From Cacconaster sp964598495 (GTDB lineage Bacteria; Bacteroidota; Bacteroidia; Bacteroidales; UBA932): a stretch of 62,558 nt of DNA. The translations under genes were made by a program, and so were the position numbers. This document shows, in pieces, positions 16,968-25,851 of this stretch (positions are counted from its first letter, which is position 1; every line of letters starts with the position of its first letter). The notes under the pieces are model-generated. The model saw nothing but the letters and a program-made list of their open reading frames with translations. It did no database searches and was not told the origin of the DNA. Location: the NCBI GenBank assembly GCA_964598495.1, contig CAZRBY010000010.1, forward strand, positions 1-62,558, read 5' to 3'.

Positions 16968-18770
16968 ATGAAAAAATCTCTGATAACCGCACTACTACTG
17001 CTTGTAACAATCGTAAGCAATGCTCAGTGGCAGCCGGCAGGCGACAAAATAAAAACCCCTTGGGCTGAAAAGGTCAACCCCTCCGATCCCCTACCCGAAT
17101 ATCCCCGTCCCCTAGTTGTGCGCGACCGCTGGATCAGTCTCAACGGCTTGTGGAACTACTCCATAGTTCCTTTCGGAGAGCAGCCCGTAGAATGGCAGGG
17201 TGAGATCCTTGTCCCATTTTGCGCCGAATCATCGCTCTCCGGAGTGGGTTGTAAGGTCGGTAAAGAGTTTCACCTTTGGTACAGCAGGAGTTTCACCATC
17301 CCAACATCATGGAGCAAAGAGCGCATCATACTTCATTTCGGAGCGGTGGATTGGGATTGCGACGTCTGGGTAAATGATATAAAGGTTTGTAGCCATCAAG
17401 GCGGCTACACGCCTTTTTCAGCAGATATTACAGATGCTCTGATCAAGGGAAACAATACCCTTAGGGTAAGAGTATGGGATCCCTCCGATTCCGGATGGCA
17501 GCCCAGGGGTAAGCAGGTGTCTGAACCAAAAGGTATCTGGTACACATCAGTGACCGGTATTTGGCAAACAGTCTGGATGGAGCCCGTACCTGCTCGCCAT
17601 ATAACCGGTCTACGCACCACACCTGACCTTGATAAGGGTGTTTTCAGAGTAAAAGCCCCACTTTCTGACCATGGTGAAGGTATTATAGTGGTGTCCCTTT
17701 TTGACAACGGTATCAAGGTGGCATCCGGTAAGGCGATTGCCGGCAATGAAGTGGAGATTGCTCTTTCCGATCCCAAACTCTGGAGTCCCGACTCCCCTTT
17801 CCTTTATGATATGGAGGTGGTGTTATTATCAAAGGGCAAAAGGGTGGATGCGGTGCGAAGCTATGCAGCTATGCGTAAGATTGCATACACAGCTGATGAT
17901 AACGGGATAATGAGAATGGAATTAAACAACAAGCCCCTATTTCATTTTGGTCTGCTCGATCAGGGATGGTGGCCCGACGGTCTCTATACCGCTCCTACCG
18001 ACGAGGCATTGGCATTTGATGTAATCAAGACAAAGGAATTGGGATTCAATATGATCCGAAAGCATGTCAAAGTGGAACCGGCCAGATGGTATTATCACTG
18101 CGACCGACTCGGTGTGCTGGTATGGCAGGATATGCCCAGCGGCGATAAAACCCCAAAATGGGATATGACTCATTATTTCAATGATAAAGAGTTGGTAAGA
18201 AACCCCGAATCGGAAGCCGGTTACCGTAAGGAATGGCGTGAGATCATGGATTATCTCCACTCATATCCTTCCATAGTGATGTGGGTTCCTTTCAATGAGG
18301 GCTGGGGCCAATTCAAAACCTGCGAAATAGCAGAATGGACTAAGAGACACGATCCGTCACGCCTCGTCAATGCAGCCAGCGGAGGCAATCATTTTATGAC
18401 CGGTGACGTGCTTGATCTGCATCACTATCCTACGCCAAAAATGTATCTCTACGATGCATACAGGGTAAATGTAATGGGAGAATATGGCGGCATCGGATGG
18501 CCTCTGGAAGGTCATCTATGGGAGCCCGACCGAAACTGGGGTTATATACGATTCAACAGCAGTTCCGAATTGACCGATGAATATGTCAAATATGCAGAAA
18601 TGCTCTATGATATGATTGCCCGTGGTTTCTCGGGCGCAATCTACACACAGACCACTGACGTAGAAATAGAGGTGAACGGCCTTATGACCTATGACCGCAA
18701 AGTGATCAAGCCCGATGCTGAGCGCATCCGTGCAATCAACCTCAAAATCACCTGCTCACTGGATAATTAG
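16968..18770 (+). CDS. Secreted glycoside hydrolase family 2 protein
   Basis: A 600-residue GH2-type enzyme with a signal peptide (about 1-19, SNA before QW). Order: sugar-binding jelly-roll (about 40-210, with GIWQTVWMEPV), Ig-like domain (about 210-310), then the TIM barrel. The acid/base is Glu444 in FNEGWGQF and the nucleophile candidate is Glu505 in VMGEYGGIG. Beta-galactosidase or beta-glucuronidase activity is possible and cannot be separated by eye. No SusC/SusD pair is nearby, so it is not in a full polysaccharide utilisation locus. The ATG at 16968 is chosen because it starts the signal peptide below the promoter. Confidence 0.92.
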   Translation: MKKSLITALLLLVTIVSNAQWQPAGDKIKTPWAEKVNPSDPLPEYPRPLVVRDRWISLNGLWNYSIVPFGEQPVEWQGEILVPFCAESSLSGVGCKVGKEFHLWYSRSFTIPTSWSKERIILHFGAVDWDCDVWVNDIKVCSHQGGYTPFSADITDALIKGNNTLRVRVWDPSDSGWQPRGKQVSEPKGIWYTSVTGIWQTVWMEPVPARHITGLRTTPDLDKGVFRVKAPLSDHGEGIIVVSLFDNGIKVASGKAIAGNEVEIALSDPKLWSPDSPFLYDMEVVLLSKGKRVDAVRSYAAMRKIAYTADDNGIMRMELNNKPLFHFGLLDQGWWPDGLYTAPTDEALAFDVIKTKELGFNMIRKHVKVEPARWYYHCDRLGVLVWQDMPSGDKTPKWDMTHYFNDKELVRNPESEAGYRKEWREIMDYLHSYPSIVMWVPFNEGWGQFKTCEIAEWTKRHDPSRLVNAASGGNHFMTGDVLDLHHYPTPKMYLYDAYRVNVMGEYGGIGWPLEGHLWEPDRNWGYIRFNSSSELTDEYVKYAEMLYDMIARGFSGAIYTQTTDVEIEVNGLMTYDRKVIKPDAERIRAINLKITCSLDN

Positions 18771-18772
18771 CC

Positions 18773-19726
18773 TCAAAAGACTCTTTTGATTACTTCTGTA
18801 ATATTGTTGCCGCGTCCCATCGTATAGTAGTGGATTGCGGGAGCTCCTTTTGCAATCAGTTCCTTGCTCTGGGCAACACACCATTCGATACCCAGCTGAT
18901 AGACCTGTTTTTCATCTTTGCAATTATTCACCAAACGAACCAGTTCCGGCGGTATGTCGATTGAGAAGGACTCGGGCAATTTCGTCAGATGAGCAGCTGT
19001 AGAAAGAGGTTTCAAACCGGGTATAATAGGCACCGAAATTCCTTTTCCGCGACATTTTGCAACGAATTCAAAGTATTTGACATTGTCAAAAAACATCTGA
19101 GTGATTATATAATCGGCACCGGCATCCACTTTTCTTTTGAGATTGTCGATGTCAACTTCGATATTTGGTGCCTCGAAATGCTTCTCCGGATAACCGGCAA
19201 CACCTATACAGAAATTTGTCGGGACAGCATCTTTGATGTTTTCATCGATGTATGTGCCCTCATTCATCGCCTTGATCTGTGAAACAAGTTCGTTGCTATA
19301 ACTATAACCGTCAGGCTCCGCATTGAATCGCTTACGGCCTACAGGTGCATCACCACGAAGGGCCATCACATTCTGAATGTCGAGAAAATTGAGGTCTATC
19401 AGTTCGTTTTCTATAGCAAAACGGTTTGTCCCGCCACAAATAATATGGGGCACCACCTCGATGGGGAACCGTTTCATCACCGCTGCGGCAATAGCTACCG
19501 TACCGGGACGTTTGCTTAAAACATATTTTGAGATTGTGCCATCCGGATTATCTCTATATTCAATCTCCTCCCTATGGCAAGTAATATTGATAAATGGAGG
19601 TTTGAACTCCATAAACGGTTCGATTGAAGAGTAGAGGCGGTTGATGTCGCTTCCTTTCAACGGCGGCACAAATTCAAGCGATGGAAATGGCCCGCTTTTG
19701 CGGTTTATTATGTCGATTACTTTCAT
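18773..19726 (-). CDS. metF: Methylenetetrahydrofolate reductase
   Basis: A 317-residue flavoenzyme reducing 5,10-methylene-THF to 5-methyl-THF, the methyl donor for MetH. TIM-barrel landmarks are SLEFVPP near the N-terminus, HIICGG, LALRGD-type MALRGDAP, the DYIITQMFFD segment and PIIPGLKP. It lies 5 nt downstream of metH in the same orientation, so the two are translated from one mRNA and form a two-gene methyl-transfer module. It ends 2 bp from the convergent GH2 gene with no obvious terminator between. Confidence 0.97.
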   Translation of the reverse strand: MKVIDIINRKSGPFPSLEFVPPLKGSDINRLYSSIEPFMEFKPPFINITCHREEIEYRDNPDGTISKYVLSKRPGTVAIAAAVMKRFPIEVVPHIICGGTNRFAIENELIDLNFLDIQNVMALRGDAPVGRKRFNAEPDGYSYSNELVSQIKAMNEGTYIDENIKDAVPTNFCIGVAGYPEKHFEAPNIEVDIDNLKRKVDAGADYIITQMFFDNVKYFEFVAKCRGKGISVPIIPGLKPLSTAAHLTKLPESFSIDIPPELVRLVNNCKDEKQVYQLGIEWCVAQSKELIAKGAPAIHYYTMGRGNNITEVIKRVF

Positions 19727-19731
19727 TGCTG

Positions 19732-22700
19732 CTATTGTTTCTTGTTTCTGATTTTAGGATAATGAGCTTTAGGATGCGATATTAGCATGCCGCAGAGCGA
19801 AGTAGTAGGAATAAGGGCACAAGTTTCACTTAAGGTCATTCCTATGCGATTTGAGGCATCCAGAAGCCGGCAGGCAAGCCTTTTATGCGAATGGTCAGGA
19901 CAGGCAGCATAGCCGAAAGCAGGCCTTATCAGTACCATACCTTCGCTAACTTGTTCCTGCATCCATTCAGCAGCCGCTTCGGCAAGACGGGCACAGATGC
20001 TCTCCCGAAGCAGATGTCCATAGTCCCTGCAATCGTCACATTTCTGCAAATCTTCCACCTTTATAGCAAAAAGACCTACAGTTGAAACTATTCCGGATCC
20101 TTCCGGAGCGACAAAATCAGCTAAAGACCTGTAGTCTGTCCTTTCCGAAGTGGATCTTGGCATCTCAAATCTATGTTCTCCATCAAGAATTATGGTTTCA
20201 TCCTTACTTTGCGCATCAAAGAAACGAACTTCCACAGAGATATCCACACTCCGATCGACAATCATTGAATCAATTGCGGCTACTGCCGATTCATAGCATT
20301 TTTCGGCCTCCGGATTGCTATAGATTATTGCCGGATAGCCCCCTTTGAATCCCCAGAATGCGAGCAACATATTCCAGTCAATCTTATCTACAAGAGTCTC
20401 CACAGGTAAAAATCGTACATGAAGATTATCTTCCCCGAAAGATTCCGGCAGACGATAACTCTCAAGAGGATATTTTTCCACCCTGGCACGTGCCTCTTCG
20501 ATGGAAACAAAACCTTCATTGCTTTGATGATACAAATCACGTAGCCGCTCCTGAGAAGCAATTACATCTTCGATTGTCTTCTGCGGTTCGCGTGAAATGC
20601 GGTTAACCATATTGGCACAATCCGATGCACCGGCGGTATGGATTACGGCCGATCTGCGCAACGGAGCAAGTTTGACTGCTGTATGAAGTGCCGAGGTGGT
20701 AGCTCCGCCTACAAAAAGAGGGAGATCCAACTCCTCTATTTCCATCATCCTGCACAATTCCTCCATATAGCGCAGCGAGGGCGTAATAAGTCCGCTTACT
20801 CCAACAAAGTCGGGCTTGTGAGATCGTATGGCCTCGATTATTCTCTCATTCTCCACCATCACGCCGAGGTCAATGACTTCGATATTGTTGCAGCTCAGTA
20901 CGATGCCCAGAATGTTCTTTCCTATGTCGTGTACGTCACCTTTTGCCGTTGCGAGTATCATTTTCCGGCGGAGCCGGTGAATATCACCCTGATCCTTCTC
21001 AATCAAAGGCTGAAGGATAGCTACAGCGTTTCGCATAACTTTGGCGGACTTAATTACCTGCGGAAGGAACATTTTACCCTCGCTAAAAAGTTCTCCGACA
21101 CGCTCCATACCATCAAGAAGCGCCCCCTCAACAATCTCAATCGGACCATATTTCTCCAGAGCCTTTCCAATATCCTCCTCGAGAAAACCGGTCTCACCGG
21201 AAACAATTGCATGCACCAAACGCTCCTCAACGCTCTCTTCACGCCATTTTTCCAGCCGAGATACGGATTCCGAAAGCAGTTGCGGGACCTGGGCGGCTGC
21301 CTTAAAACTCTCCGCCAATTTAACCAAATTGGCTGTGGCCTCGGGATGTCTGTCAAGCACAACATCCTCTACCGCCTTAAGCAGAGAGGAATCTATACTG
21401 CTGTATATCTGAAGCATCGACGGATTGACAATCGCCATATCCAGACCCGCCTCTATGGCGTGGTAAAGAAAAACCGAGTGCATCGCCTCTCGGATGACAT
21501 TGTTGCCTCTGAAAGAGAAAGAGATATTGGAAACACCGCCCGAAGTGTGACAGCCGGGCAGATTGGTTTTGATCCAACGCACCGCCTCTATGAAATCCAC
21601 GGCATAACGATTGTGCTCCTTCATGCCTGTGGCTATGGTAAGGATATTGACATCGAAAATGATGTTGTTCGGCAAATATCCGGCCCTATGAGTGAGCAGT
21701 TCGTAAGCCCTGCGGCAAATATCAATCTTGCGCCCGAATGTAACTGCCTGTCCCTCCTCATCGAAGGCCATGACTATTACTGCAGCACCGAATTTACGTA
21801 TCTCAGCCGCCTTGCGCAGGAACTCATCCTCACCCTCTTTGAGCGAAATGGAGTTTACTATGCACTTGCCCGGCGACCAGCGCAACCCTTCCAGAATGGT
21901 CTCCCAGTCGGAAGAGTCTATCATATAGGCTGCCTTCGCAATATCCGGGTCATTAGATATATATCTGACGAATTTACCCATCTCTACCGCACTCTCCAAC
22001 ATAGGGTCGTCCATATTGATATCTATGATGGAGGCACCATCCTCTATCTGTTTTCCGGCGATGGAAGCTGCCTCTTCGTACTGTTTTTCTCTTATCAGAC
22101 GAGCAAATTTGCTGCTGCCTGCGACGTTTGTGCGCTCACCTACATTGGTGAAGTTCTGCTCCTGCCTGTCGATGACTACCTTCCCTAGTCCCGTGACAAT
22201 CAAAGGACCTGTTTCTCGCCTGTCGGCTATTTTGCGCGGAGCGATGCCCTTGAGCGCTTTGGCAATTGCACGAATATGGTCTGGAGTGGTGCCGCAGCAG
22301 CCTCCAGCTATATTAATCAAACCTTCGAGAGCCATTTCCCTAAGAAGGGATGCTGTAATCTGCGGTGTCTCGTCGTATGCCCCCATCTCGTTTGGCAGTC
22401 CGGCATTAGGATATATGGAGATTGCGCAGGGAAGTGAGTTGGCCAGATCAGTGATCATTGGCTTGAGATCCTTGGCTCCGAATGAGCAATTGAGTCCGAA
22501 ACTGAGCAGTTTATGCCCTGCGAGAGTATGGTAGAGTGCCTCTACGCTTTGTCCGGTGAGAATATTGCCGTTGCGGTCGTTGACCGTTGCGGATACCATC
22601 AAGGGCAACTGGGTGCCCATCTCTTGCTGTACATAAGAGATGGCATAAAGAGCCGCTTTTGCATTCAGAGAGTCGAAAATCGTCTCCACCAACAAAAGGT

Positions 22701-23169
22701 CGGCGCCTCCGTCGATGAGGCCCCTTACCTGCTCCGAATAGGCTTGAGCCATCTCTTCAAAGGAAATTGCACGATATTCCGGCCTGGATACATCCGGAGA
22801 GAGAGTGAGCATTACAGAGGTTGGACCTATACAACCCGCAACATAGACTTTACGAGAATTCTGCCTACCCGCAGCGCTTGCAGCAGCTCTACATGCAATA
22901 CGCGCACCCTCAAAATTTAGATTATAAGCCTTATCCTGCAGATTATACTCCGCGAGGGAAATGGCATTCGAGTTGAAAGTATTGGTTTCTATGATATCGG
23001 ATCCGGCATCAATATAGTGCAAATGCAGACTCTCGATCAACTCAGGGTAGCTCTCGTTAAACAAGTCATTGAGAGGCAGATTGTACCTTTCCACACCGCA
23101 CTGCTGCAGCATGGTACCCATCGCACCATCCAGTATCACTATCCTCTCTTTTAATAACTTTTCTATCAT
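19732..23169 (-). CDS. metH: Cobalamin-dependent methionine synthase
   Basis: A 1145-residue four-module enzyme transferring methyl from 5-methyl-THF via cobalamin to homocysteine. The homocysteine domain (about 1-310) has zinc ligands Cys228 and Cys291-Cys292 (AGGCCGTTPDH). The pterin domain spans about 330-610. The cap helices (about 650-735) precede the B12 domain with DVHDIG at 745-750, His747 being the lower axial ligand. The C-terminal activation domain keeps the AdoMet motif RPAFGYAACPDH. All modules are present. The ATG at 23169 aligns with the family start. A TAnnTTTG element ends only 6 nt upstream, so the mRNA could be almost leaderless. The opposite strand has a long but non-genic open frame. 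Confidence 0.98.
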   Translation of the reverse strand: MIEKLLKERIVILDGAMGTMLQQCGVERYNLPLNDLFNESYPELIESLHLHYIDAGSDIIETNTFNSNAISLAEYNLQDKAYNLNFEGARIACRAAASAAGRQNSRKVYVAGCIGPTSVMLTLSPDVSRPEYRAISFEEMAQAYSEQVRGLIDGGADLLLVETIFDSLNAKAALYAISYVQQEMGTQLPLMVSATVNDRNGNILTGQSVEALYHTLAGHKLLSFGLNCSFGAKDLKPMITDLANSLPCAISIYPNAGLPNEMGAYDETPQITASLLREMALEGLINIAGGCCGTTPDHIRAIAKALKGIAPRKIADRRETGPLIVTGLGKVVIDRQEQNFTNVGERTNVAGSSKFARLIREKQYEEAASIAGKQIEDGASIIDINMDDPMLESAVEMGKFVRYISNDPDIAKAAYMIDSSDWETILEGLRWSPGKCIVNSISLKEGEDEFLRKAAEIRKFGAAVIVMAFDEEGQAVTFGRKIDICRRAYELLTHRAGYLPNNIIFDVNILTIATGMKEHNRYAVDFIEAVRWIKTNLPGCHTSGGVSNISFSFRGNNVIREAMHSVFLYHAIEAGLDMAIVNPSMLQIYSSIDSSLLKAVEDVVLDRHPEATANLVKLAESFKAAAQVPQLLSESVSRLEKWREESVEERLVHAIVSGETGFLEEDIGKALEKYGPIEIVEGALLDGMERVGELFSEGKMFLPQVIKSAKVMRNAVAILQPLIEKDQGDIHRLRRKMILATAKGDVHDIGKNILGIVLSCNNIEVIDLGVMVENERIIEAIRSHKPDFVGVSGLITPSLRYMEELCRMMEIEELDLPLFVGGATTSALHTAVKLAPLRRSAVIHTAGASDCANMVNRISREPQKTIEDVIASQERLRDLYHQSNEGFVSIEEARARVEKYPLESYRLPESFGEDNLHVRFLPVETLVDKIDWNMLLAFWGFKGGYPAIIYSNPEAEKCYESAVAAIDSMIVDRSVDISVEVRFFDAQSKDETIILDGEHRFEMPRSTSERTDYRSLADFVAPEGSGIVSTVGLFAIKVEDLQKCDDCRDYGHLLRESICARLAEAAAEWMQEQVSEGMVLIRPAFGYAACPDHSHKRLACRLLDASNRIGMTLSETCALIPTTSLCGMLISHPKAHYPKIRNKKQ

Positions 23170-23175
23170 AAGTCG

Positions 23176-23183
23176 CAAAGGTA
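23176..23183 (-). promoter_or_regulatory. Possible -7 element of metH
   Basis: Minus-strand TACCTTTG ending 6 nt before the metH ATG. With the two flanking bases it is half of a perfect 10-bp inverted repeat: CAAAGGTAAC at 23176-23185 and GTTACCTTTG at 23249-23258. No TTTG at the normal distance. Confidence 0.45.
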
Positions 23184-23227
23184 ACCATTTTTCATACAAA
23201 TCAGTTTAGGTTGGCTAAGAGAATCGT

Positions 23228-23258
23228 TTTGATGAATCAATTCATAATGTTACCTTTG
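23228..23258 (+). promoter_or_regulatory. Promoter of the polysaccharide locus, first module
   Basis: TTTG (23228-23231), exactly 19 nt, then TACCTTTG (23251-23258), with a leader of about 35 nt to the ATG at 23300. No internal terminator is visible before 33757, so this may drive the whole first module. Confidence 0.8.
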
Positions 23259-23299
23259 TAAGATAAAGAAAACAATAAACGAATATCTGATTTATAACA

Positions 23300-24211
23300 A
23301 TGATTTCCGTCGTTATCTGCACATACAACAGGGACAAGTATATTTACGGAGTGCTCCAAAGCATCGCGCTCAATGATTATCCAAAATCGAAGTACGAAAT
23401 AGTACTGGTGAACAACAATAGCACTGACAATACCGAAGCGGAAGTGGCACGATTTGCTGCCGATTATCCGGATGTGGAACTCCGTACTTTTATAGAGACA
23501 AACCAGGGCGTAGCTTATGCACGCAATCGAGGAACGGAAGAAGCCAAAGGCAACATTTTGATCTTTGTGGATGATGATGCCACTGTCAATAAGGAATATA
23601 TTGCCGGATATGTAGCTTTCTTTGATGCAAACCCCAATATCTATGCTGCCGGTGGCCCAATTTTCCCCGACTACGAGGAGGGTGAAGAGCCGGAATGGAT
23701 GACCTATTTTATACGGAGACTCCTTACCGCCTATCTATATTTCGGCGATAAAGAGCGTAATTTCCCATTTAACAACTATCCAGGCGGAGGAAATGCTGCC
23801 TACCGCAGAGAGGTCTTTGATAAAGTCGGATTCTACGATATCGACCTGGGTCGTACCGGGGGTATGCTTGTTGCCGGTGGTGAAGAGAAAGACATATTCA
23901 GAAAGATGAGCGCCGCCGGAATTAAGTTCAAATATCTGCCGCAGTGTATCCTATACCACAAAATACCCCGATATAAGCTTGAAAAGGATTATTTCCACCG
24001 TGTAACTTGTGGTATAGGTGCGAGCGAAAAAGTCCGCACTCTGAAAATCTCCAAAAGTTGCTACGCTAAACGTCTTTTTGCAGAACTTATCAAATGGGGC
24101 GGAACGCTTGTCTTGTGGTGCTGGTATGTCATCCAATTCAAACCTCGCCGCGGCAATATGCTTGTCAGATTCAGATGGAATGTAACGAAGAATTTGGTGG
24201 GTTGGTCATAA
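23300..24211 (+). CDS. Family 2 glycosyltransferase
   Basis: A 303-residue GT-A fold enzyme that adds a sugar from an NDP donor to a lipid-linked or surface glycan on the cytoplasmic face. It begins with the GT2 signature VVICTYNRDKYIYGVLQSI and has VLVNNNSTDNT (about 37-47) and the metal-binding IFVDDDA (about 90-96). A moderately hydrophobic segment near residues 255-270 (GGTLVLWCWYVI) may associate with the membrane. First gene of the locus and probably native by base composition. Donor and acceptor are not predictable. Confidence 0.92.
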   Translation: MISVVICTYNRDKYIYGVLQSIALNDYPKSKYEIVLVNNNSTDNTEAEVARFAADYPDVELRTFIETNQGVAYARNRGTEEAKGNILIFVDDDATVNKEYIAGYVAFFDANPNIYAAGGPIFPDYEEGEEPEWMTYFIRRLLTAYLYFGDKERNFPFNNYPGGGNAAYRREVFDKVGFYDIDLGRTGGMLVAGGEEKDIFRKMSAAGIKFKYLPQCILYHKIPRYKLEKDYFHRVTCGIGASEKVRTLKISKSCYAKRLFAELIKWGGTLVLWCWYVIQFKPRRGNMLVRFRWNVTKNLVGWS

Positions 24212-24252
24212 TAAAGTAGTCCGGACCTGTAAAATGATATAGGAACAGAGTT

Positions 24253-25848
24253 ATGGAAAAGAGTAATTATACCCGCCTTAAACGAGCCGCGCCTGTGCTA
24301 GCCTATTTGGTTGCAAATGTGCTGATATTGTTGGTCAGAGGTGTATTCTGGGATGATTGGGCTTTTTATGAAAATCCCGTTGGCATAAGACAGATATTGA
24401 ATGGAGTTGGGGCTCCCTGGCAGATTGGATTACATTTGTCTCTTTTGGATTTCTCTCATTTTTTGGGAATCGATCAAGTTTTTCTCTATCGGAGCCTAAT
24501 ATTGATAATAGGATTTCTGAATGTTTTATTGTTCCGTGCTATTCTATCGTATTGGACATTAAACAAGGAAATCATCTTTTATTCGACACTGTTATACGCT
24601 GTGTGGCCACTTGGCTATGCGCATGTAGAAATGTGTTGTTTCGTATATCAAGTTGGTTTATCATTACAACTGATTTCAATACTCCTTTTTCATTTATACA
24701 ATAGCAAAAAGTCTCTATACATAATAATTCCCTTATTTGCTTGTACTCAGTTCCTTGCAACTATGTTTTTGACCTCAAGCGTCGTGTTGTGGCTAGGCTA
24801 TTTGTTTGTATACACCTATAAAGATATTAATATACCGGATTCGTTTAAAAACACGATCAGTTATATTTTCAATAAAACCAGATTAAGAAATATTCTATGG
24901 TTTATACCTTGTATTGCGTTGTTGGTAATTAAGTTTACTTTCTGGCATACGGAAGGATTATATGCAATGGAAGCATATAATGAAATAACGGTAAAGTCTC
25001 TATTAATGCTTCCCATCAATATACTTTTTGCTTTTGCCAATACATTTGGAGCCCTATTCACCCAATTTGCCGGCATAATACAATCAAAGCAATTAGTATT
25101 AGTCGTTCTGATGGTTTTAGCCGCTATTTGGCTAATATTGAGAAGAGTCTCCTTTAATGACGAAAGAGAAAAATTATCCTCAAAAACACTTATTGCATTT
25201 GTTTTGTTGTTCCTCTCCGCTATCGGTGCTTATGTGGCAATCGGAAAAGTTCCGAAATTTGATAGTATGGATGATAGACATGGAATATTTATTCCTTTTG
25301 TCCTTGTGACATTCATTGCTTTACTGGTAAACTCGTTAGTAAAAGAACAAAAATTGAAAAGGATTATATTTGTGATGTTTGCTGCTGTATCAATGACCTA
25401 CTCTTTTTCTCAATATGTAGATTGTATTTATTATAGCCAGCGGAACGATGCTATAATGTCGATGTTCCAGAATTATCCCATGCCGCCAGGCAATGTTATT
25501 GTAGCAGAGAAAGAATCTAAAACCAGAACTAATTATTACACATGGTCGGGTTTATACAAAAGGGCGACAGGTCGTCAGGATAAATGTTTCATGACCATAA
25601 ATTATGGAGATTTATTTGATCAGAAAGATTATTTTCTTGAAAAGTATAATCAAAGAGATGCCTTTTCCGGTGAACCTTCAATTGGATTATTTATTTATAA
25701 CGAATTTATTCACAACGAATCAACCGGTTTTGCAAAAACATTGTTATTGGAGTGCTATTATAGACTCAATAGGACAAAATATAAGGAGTCACTACATAAT
25801 AAATTCGAGATTAAAGTTGAATTTTTTGAGAGCAATAAGAACAAATAA
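24253..25848 (+). CDS. Polytopic membrane protein, probable GT-C-like glycosyltransferase
   Basis: A 531-residue integral membrane protein with roughly ten or more hydrophobic helices and a soluble C-terminal domain (about 400-531). After the first helix comes GVFWDDWAFY: an acidic DD pair in the first external loop is the usual catalytic position in GT-C enzymes that use polyprenyl-phosphate sugars. I do not recognise a named family. A Wzy-type polymerase is the main alternative. The gene is clearly more AT-rich than metH and rfbH. A GtrB-like polyprenyl-phosphate glycosyltransferase at 32804 could supply its donor. Confidence 0.7.
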   Translation: MEKSNYTRLKRAAPVLAYLVANVLILLVRGVFWDDWAFYENPVGIRQILNGVGAPWQIGLHLSLLDFSHFLGIDQVFLYRSLILIIGFLNVLLFRAILSYWTLNKEIIFYSTLLYAVWPLGYAHVEMCCFVYQVGLSLQLISILLFHLYNSKKSLYIIIPLFACTQFLATMFLTSSVVLWLGYLFVYTYKDINIPDSFKNTISYIFNKTRLRNILWFIPCIALLVIKFTFWHTEGLYAMEAYNEITVKSLLMLPINILFAFANTFGALFTQFAGIIQSKQLVLVVLMVLAAIWLILRRVSFNDEREKLSSKTLIAFVLLFLSAIGAYVAIGKVPKFDSMDDRHGIFIPFVLVTFIALLVNSLVKEQKLKRIIFVMFAAVSMTYSFSQYVDCIYYSQRNDAIMSMFQNYPMPPGNVIVAEKESKTRTNYYTWSGLYKRATGRQDKCFMTINYGDLFDQKDYFLEKYNQRDAFSGEPSIGLFIYNEFIHNESTGFAKTLLLECYYRLNRTKYKESLHNKFEIKVEFFESNKNK

Positions 25849-25851
25849 AGC

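Noticed and set aside
20638..22188. A 516-codon open frame on the plus strand opposite metH
   Set aside because: metH is intact and conserved through this region. The antisense product resembles no family and has the scattered Cys/His/Arg content of a mirror frame. No promoter is seen.
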